From Gammaproteobacteria bacterium (lineage in GTDB: Bacteria; Pseudomonadota; Gammaproteobacteria; Steroidobacterales; SZUA-146), in the NCBI GenBank assembly GCA_013002925.1, contig JABDLQ010000070.1, positions 1 to 27,717 of the forward strand: a stretch of 27,717 nucleotides of DNA. Direction: 5' to 3'. The first letter of the stretch is position 1, and every line of letters starts with the position of its first letter. The position numbers and the translations under genes are program-made. Below the pieces are notes generated by a model. The model had not been told where the DNA came from. It saw only the letters and a list, made by a program, of their open reading frames with translations, and ran no database searches. This document shows positions 23,043-27,717 of this stretch, one piece after another.

Positions 23043-25901
23043 ATGGCCGTTGTCGCCATCAGCTACTGCCTTGCCGGTCATCTTTCCCTGCTGCTGGCTG
23101 TACCCCCCGGGTACGCAACTGCCATCTGGCCATCAGCCGGAATCGCCCTTGCTGCAACACTGCTATACGGTTCACGTATCTGGCCCGCAATCTGGGTAGG
23201 ATCTCTGGCCGTCAATCTCTGGACTTCATTTGATGGTGTAGCTGCCGGTGATCTGGCCGTTATTGCCGCCGTCGCACTAATTGCTGCCGGCGCAAGTCTG
23301 CAGGCGGTTATAGCAGCGTGGTTGTTGCGAAGATTCGGTGTGTGGCCACACTCTCTTCAAAACGGTAAGACTGTTACCAGGTTCTTGCTGATTGGTGGAC
23401 CGGTCGCTTGCACCGTAAACGCTTCAATCGGCGCTACTTCATTATTAATGGCAGGACTAATTGACAGCGGGGAATTTGGCTTCAACTGGTTAAACTGGTG
23501 GGTAGGAGACGCCATCGGTGTCACAGTGATTACTCCACTAGCCCTCATCTGGAGTGGTGCAATGGGCAGTTTCTGGCGGCGCCGCGCTGCCACTGTCACC
23601 GTACCCAGTTCTATTGCATTGGCCGCCGCAATTGCCTTGTTCCTGATCGCCTCTAACCGTGAACAGTCACGAATTCAATCTGAGTTTCGCGACACCGCAT
23701 ATAACATTGAAAGTGCGATCAAAACCGAACTAAACATCATAATTGCTACGCTGGGTGGAATACAGAGTTTCTTTGCAAGTTCTCAAAGTGTCGATGCTGA
23801 CGAGTTTCGGATTTTTTCCAGGCGCGCACTGACAGAAAACCCGGAGTTGCTTGCATTGTCTTTTAACCGGCATGTGCCACACGCGCAAAGAGCTGCATAC
23901 GAACAAAACGCTGACACCAGCCTACGATTACGATTTACGGAACGCAATGCATCGGGACAATTGATCCGGGCACAACACCGCGATCACTACACCGTAGTAC
24001 AATTTATTGAACCCTTCGCATCCAATCGCACAGCACTCGGTCTCGATGTTGGTTTCGATCCAGCACGAAAAGATGCCATCCAGCGTGCTCGAAACACCGG
24101 GCATCCGGCAGCCACCAGTATGCTCCAGCTTGTACAGTCTGACACAACTGAACCTGGGCTACTGATATTCGCCCCGATTTACACCACGGCCGAGATACCA
24201 CAAACGATTGTTAAGCGACAGAATAATATCGTTGGCTATGCGGTTGGCGTGATACTTATAAAAGAACTCCTGGAGACCGCCATTGCCGGGTTGCGGCTCG
24301 ATCACGTGTCACTTGAGTTATACGATAATACTGATATCGATAACACTCAGCTTTTGACAACCTGGGGCATCGATGGCAATGCACTGTCACTATTATCTTC
24401 TGATCGCTCACTGACATTTGCTGGTCGCGAATGGCGGGTTAGCATCGGTGCAAATGCAGAGTACGTCGCGCTGCACCGGGCTCCGGGTCTGATCATGATC
24501 TTAACCATTGGACTTGTGCTGTGCGGTCTGCTTGGGGCGTTTAATCTGATATTGACTGGCAACGAGCGGCGCGAGGCATTACGAGCATCACGAGATGTTT
24601 TGACTGGGCTCGCAAATCGCAGTGAATTCGAACGCCGCCTGCGCAATGCATTAATATCGTGTAAGAGCCAGCATGCACAGCACGTTTTCGCCTATTGTGA
24701 TTTGGATAGATTCAAGATTGTCAACGATACAGCTGGCCATCAGGCAGGTGATGATTTACTAAAAACCGTTGCTGGCTTGCTCCGGGCAAGACTCCGTGAT
24801 CGCGACACGATTGCCCGCCTTGGTGGCGACGAGTTTGGTTTATTGTTAGAGCACTGCCCGATTGAAAAAGCGCGCGATATCGCCGAAAAGATTTGTCAGG
24901 ATATTTTCAACTTTCATTTTACCTGGAACGATCACACATTTCGGATTGGTATCAGCATTGGCGTTGTTGCACTGACTGCCACTGACGACGACATTACCGA
25001 TATCATGACGCGGGCGGATACTGCTTGCTACATGGCAAAAGACAGAGGTCGAAACCGTGTGCATGTAGTGCGTCCCGAAAACGCCCCACCACGTAATCGA
25101 AAGTCAGACTTGCAACGCGTGACAGAACTTCAAGCCAGAATCAAAAACAACGAACTGTTGATTTATCAACAGCCCATTCACGCATTAGATCAATTACAGC
25201 AAAAACCAATAGCTCATGAGTTGCTGCTACGAATACCGGGTACTGATAGTCAGGTTTCGCCTCCTGCAGGCATGATCTCGCTGGCTGAAAAACACGGCAT
25301 CATCACCAAAATTGATCGGTGGGTCTTGCGTAGCTGCTTGCGAAAACATGAGCAGTTGTGCACAGATGGTTCAAGAATTAACATTAATCTGTCCGCAGCT
25401 TCGCTTAACGATGCGTCATTCGTGGATTTTATCCATAAAGAATTTGAGCACAGTAACATGGCACCCGACAGGCTGTGTTTTGAAATTACAGAGTCTGCAG
25501 CAATCCAGAACCTGGACTCGACGCTGCGCACTATGGAGCAAATCAAACGCCTGGGCTGTGAATTTGCCCTGGATGATTTTGGCGCGGGCGTAGCGTCATT
25601 TCGCAATCTTGATAAATTACCAGTTAGCTGGGTCAAAATTGACGGTCATTTGATTCAAGAGGTCGCATCAGACCCTGCAACCCGGGCTATGATACAGGCT
25701 ATCCAGCATGTTGCGGATTCTATGGGTATTGCGACCATCGCAGAATGGGTCTCTGATGACGCCCTCCTCGCGCCATTGCAAGATATCGGCGTGGGCTACG
25801 TGCAGGGGTTTGCCATTGGGCGGCCCGAGCCGTGCGAAAATCTCAACAACGACAGCGGTGAGATTACTCATCCGAATATTGCCGCCGGTGTGGGTACATA
25901 A
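23043..25901 (+). CDS. MASE1-CHASE-GGDEF-EAL bifunctional c-di-GMP protein
   Basis: A 952-residue membrane protein. MASE1 (about 1-195, many helices, PPGYATAIWPSAGIALA) is followed by a periplasmic CHASE domain (about 205-475), a further helix (480-503), GGDEF (about 515-675) and EAL (about 690-935). The GGDEF motif is intact (594-598), and an inhibitory I-site RDRD precedes it (585-588). The EAL motif reads ELL (726-728) with Asn782, Glu814, Asp844, Asp845, Lys865, Glu901 and Gln921 retained. Both synthesis and hydrolysis of c-di-GMP are thus possible. The CHASE ligand is unknown. The ATG at 23043 is the only conventional start, but it has no Shine-Dalgarno and the frame remains open back to 22935. 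A consensus CRP site lies upstream. Confidence 0.94.
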   Translation: MAVVAISYCLAGHLSLLLAVPPGYATAIWPSAGIALAATLLYGSRIWPAIWVGSLAVNLWTSFDGVAAGDLAVIAAVALIAAGASLQAVIAAWLLRRFGVWPHSLQNGKTVTRFLLIGGPVACTVNASIGATSLLMAGLIDSGEFGFNWLNWWVGDAIGVTVITPLALIWSGAMGSFWRRRAATVTVPSSIALAAAIALFLIASNREQSRIQSEFRDTAYNIESAIKTELNIIIATLGGIQSFFASSQSVDADEFRIFSRRALTENPELLALSFNRHVPHAQRAAYEQNADTSLRLRFTERNASGQLIRAQHRDHYTVVQFIEPFASNRTALGLDVGFDPARKDAIQRARNTGHPAATSMLQLVQSDTTEPGLLIFAPIYTTAEIPQTIVKRQNNIVGYAVGVILIKELLETAIAGLRLDHVSLELYDNTDIDNTQLLTTWGIDGNALSLLSSDRSLTFAGREWRVSIGANAEYVALHRAPGLIMILTIGLVLCGLLGAFNLILTGNERREALRASRDVLTGLANRSEFERRLRNALISCKSQHAQHVFAYCDLDRFKIVNDTAGHQAGDDLLKTVAGLLRARLRDRDTIARLGGDEFGLLLEHCPIEKARDIAEKICQDIFNFHFTWNDHTFRIGISIGVVALTATDDDITDIMTRADTACYMAKDRGRNRVHVVRPENAPPRNRKSDLQRVTELQARIKNNELLIYQQPIHALDQLQQKPIAHELLLRIPGTDSQVSPPAGMISLAEKHGIITKIDRWVLRSCLRKHEQLCTDGSRININLSAASLNDASFVDFIHKEFEHSNMAPDRLCFEITESAAIQNLDSTLRTMEQIKRLGCEFALDDFGAGVASFRNLDKLPVSWVKIDGHLIQEVASDPATRAMIQAIQHVADSMGIATIAEWVSDDALLAPLQDIGVGYVQGFAIGRPEPCENLNNDSGEITHPNIAAGVGT

Positions 25902-26130
25902 ACAATCTTACCTTTACACGCCCGTCTATTTTTTTTAGTTTGTTGTCGTCCGACGAACCCTTAATTTTAGACCCGTCATTCACGATTATTTTGTCGAGCG
26001 GCCTGCTTCGTAACAGCATTAACCAATCAGGTAAACTGTCTGTAATTTTTTCGTGTCGACTCTATTTTGAGATAGTGTGTAGGATGAATATTTCAAAGTC
26101 TTTGTCATCAATTGAAATTGGGGAAAGAGC

Positions 26131-26901
26131 ATGAGAACCCTGCTTTTTGCATCACTGGTAGCGCTACTGACACTGCCAACTTCTGGTGCCTCTCTGTCAA
26201 TTACTGATCTGCCATCGTCGTTTCTGGCGGGCAATGTCTCGATAGACATCACTGATGACCGGGTTTACAGCCAGTACCAGCAGGGTGGTTTCAGTGCGTA
26301 TGCCTTCACACGAGATGGTGAGTCGCGATTTCTGATGCAATATGACATTTTTGCACCAACGAGCTATTGGATCAGCGGCGCGCTGTTTGGTCGGGTGTTT
26401 GTTGATATCGCTACCGCCTATGATTTGACGACCGACGGTCATGAAATTAATGTTTACTTTGATCAGTTGATACCGCCTGTTGGTGATCAGTTCTTTTTGT
26501 CAGGAGTTTTTGGCGGCTCGACAGCTGCAACAATGGTGTTGGACGCAGATGGCATCGCCGGCGGCAGCGGGTTTTACCGCAGGGAAGAGTATCCGGATCA
26601 GGTGGAGTCAGGTAACCTGGGTTTTCTGGATACAAACGGCAACCCCGATGGACCCTTTGTATGCCTTGAATGTGGCATTGAATTCACGTTCAACCTGGTG
26701 TTTTTGGATTTTTCCAGTGGTTATCTGAATTTTAATTTCGCCGATACACGTCCTGATTTGATCTCTGCCATTGACTGGTTCGAAGGCAGTATGCCCTATG
26801 GCTATAATCTCAATATTGCCGTGCAAGCGGTGCCATTGCCTGCTGCATGGGTGTTGCTTGGCGGCGCACTTTTTATCCTGCGCCTGTTGAGCCGTAATTA
26901 A
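26131..26901 (+). CDS. Secreted VPLPA-CTERM sorting protein
   Basis: A 256-residue protein with a signal peptide (about 1-20, ending PTSGA before SLSITDLP). A beta-rich secreted body follows, with no domain I can name. The C-terminus is a classic sorting tail: VPLPAAWVLLGGALFIL, then a basic RLLSRN end. Tails of this VPLPA-CTERM type are recognised by a dedicated exosortase (XrtD in the known classification), usually linked to extracellular polysaccharide loci. Cys189 and Cys192 lie in VCLECGIEF. GGGGAAAGAG precedes the ATG, an excellent ribosome-binding site. No exosortase or PEP-CTERM partner occurs in this window, so it is a lone substrate gene. It converges on the BlaI-type gene. Confidence 0.9.
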   Translation: MRTLLFASLVALLTLPTSGASLSITDLPSSFLAGNVSIDITDDRVYSQYQQGGFSAYAFTRDGESRFLMQYDIFAPTSYWISGALFGRVFVDIATAYDLTTDGHEINVYFDQLIPPVGDQFFLSGVFGGSTAATMVLDADGIAGGSGFYRREEYPDQVESGNLGFLDTNGNPDGPFVCLECGIEFTFNLVFLDFSSGYLNFNFADTRPDLISAIDWFEGSMPYGYNLNIAVQAVPLPAAWVLLGGALFILRLLSRN

Positions 26902-27037
26902 CAGGTTACAACCCATTAAAAAGTGTCATAAAGTGTTTGCCTTATTACAAACATCAAGTGCATTTCTCTGCAAAACGGTCTTGCTTACCAAAGATTCATG
27001 CCCTAACTCCGGTCAGCCTTTTCAACATGCTGCCTGG

Positions 27038-27445
27038 TTATTTTTTGCGGCGTCGGTCCTCCAGTAGCTTTAGCCTGGCGCGGATTGCATCAATATCTTC
27101 TGACTGAAATCTGCCAGATTGCTCGAGTGCCCGCATAATCAGCTGCGCTGGCGAGTCGTCGAATGCCTGACGCACGAGTTCGGATGTCAATTGCATTTGC
27201 ACGGTGCTCTTGTCTGATACGGGTCGGTAGACATGTGCGCGTTTTGACGTATCTCTTCGCACCAACCCCTTGCCGTGCATGATCTGGAGAAGTTTCAGCA
27301 CCGTTGTGTAGCCGCACGACTTTGTCCGCGGCATGCGCTCATGCACGGATCGCACCGTCAAATGCCCGTGTTTCCACAACACATTCAATATGACCAGTTC
27401 AGCCCGGGTCGGTGTAACCGCAGTATCTGAATCATCCGATTTCAT
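27038..27445 (-). CDS. BlaI/MecI/CopY-family transcriptional repressor
   Basis: About 135 residues from the ATG at 27445 (MKSDDSD); a second in-frame ATG at 27475 would add ten residues, and neither has a strong Shine-Dalgarno. The winged helix region carries TPTRAELVILNVLWKHGHLTVRSVHERM and GYTTVLKLLQIMHGKGLVRRD, the family's DNA-binding signature. The C-terminal dimerisation and cleavage region follows. Family members repress beta-lactamase, copper or protease genes and are inactivated by a BlaR1-type M56 sensor protease. Downstream in its own direction lies only the convergent VPLPA gene, so no blaR1 partner is next to it. TGTA/TACA elements occur upstream. Confidence 0.88.
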   Translation of the reverse strand: MKSDDSDTAVTPTRAELVILNVLWKHGHLTVRSVHERMPRTKSCGYTTVLKLLQIMHGKGLVRRDTSKRAHVYRPVSDKSTVQMQLTSELVRQAFDDSPAQLIMRALEQSGRFQSEDIDAIRARLKLLEDRRRKK

Positions 27446-27717
27446 TACATTTGCCAGGTGCGGATGACAATACATCTACACTACACCGGCAACAAACGAA
27501 AGTCGACGTAGTTCATGCGTGTGAACAAAAAGCGGAAACGCTGCATCAACTGGCTGCTAAGCGTCTGTTTGTAAAACCAATTAATTTTACGACTGAAACG
27601 GCTGCTTTGAGGTGTAATTGTACATTCGCGACTTTATTAGACATAATACATAAATTTACTGACAGATATTTTCACATGGGTGTGGCATCATAAAATGTCG
27701 CAGTGTAATAAAAAATA
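27446..27717. other. AT-rich upstream region with TGTA/TACA motifs
   Basis: TACATCTACACTACA (27471-27485) and TGTAATTGTACA (27613-27624) carry the TGTA and TACA half-sites typical of BlaI-type operators. The sequence turns strongly AT-rich toward the right edge, consistent with a promoter for this gene or for one beyond the window. No further gene is called. Confidence 0.4.

Noticed and set aside
27451..27693. 80-codon plus-strand frame at the right edge
   Set aside because: It begins inside or against the BlaI-type gene start, has no ribosome-binding site, and crosses the AT-rich regulatory region.
1..27717. CRISPR arrays, tRNA/rRNA genes, transposases, phage or toxin-antitoxin modules
   Set aside because: I looked for regularly spaced repeats, cloverleaf sequences and transposase or integrase motifs and saw none; a tRNA scan or HMM search would be needed to exclude them formally.

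Overview
The window reads as chromosome from a free-living, probably marine, gammaproteobacterium. The evidence is the clpS-clpA pair, a Gsp-type (type II) secretion operon, a LexA-controlled lexA/imuA/imuB/dnaE2 mutagenesis cassette with gamma-type SOS boxes, a Na+-pumping oxaloacetate decarboxylase operon, a consensus CRP site, and a VPLPA-CTERM protein of the exosortase-sorted kind. Nothing allows a confident genus call. I see no rRNA, tRNA, insertion sequence, phage gene or CRISPR array.

Layout. 1-606 (minus): start of clpA (cut by the window edge) and clpS. 824-3043 (minus): a membrane CHASE2 adenylate cyclase, divergent from the next operon. 3234-9053 (plus): gspC-gspD-gspE-gspF, the inner-membrane clamp protein, secretin, ATPase and platform of a type II secretion system, without the pseudopilin and gspL/M genes that usually follow. 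9171-9431 (plus): a small very acidic protein. 9536-15006 (minus): dnaE2 (imuC), imuB, imuA, the translesion mutasome. 15476-16096 (minus): lexA with two tandem LexA boxes. 16312-16818 (minus): a stand-alone cyclic-nucleotide-binding-fold protein that lacks the usual phosphate-binding Arg. 17341-18051 (plus): a polyphosphate-glucokinase-like ROK kinase. 18098-18652 (minus): a coiled-coil protein of unknown role. 19250-22431 (plus): oadG-oadA-oadB. 23043-25901 (plus): a MASE1-CHASE-GGDEF-EAL c-di-GMP enzyme behind a perfect CRP box. 26131-26901 (plus): a secreted VPLPA-CTERM protein. 27038-27445 (minus): a BlaI/MecI-type repressor without an adjacent sensor protease.

How the parts fit. Three themes recur. 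(1) Cyclic nucleotides: an adenylate cyclase, a cNMP-fold protein and a consensus CRP site in front of a c-di-GMP turnover gene. These suggest, but do not prove, a cAMP to c-di-GMP link. (2) Damage response: lexA and the imuABC cassette lie on one strand, with no recognisable LexA box in front of imuA, so the cassette may depend on transcription from the autoregulated lexA promoter across an unusual 469-bp gap. (3) Envelope and secretion: a partial T2SS operon and an exosortase-type sorting substrate, both needing partners encoded elsewhere. Most genes are ordinary members of known families. The less explained items are the degenerate cNMP-fold protein, the lexA-imuA gap, the ImuB N-terminal extension with altered clamp motif, the solo VPLPA-CTERM gene beside an orphan BlaI-type regulator, and the leader ORF before the GGDEF-EAL gene.
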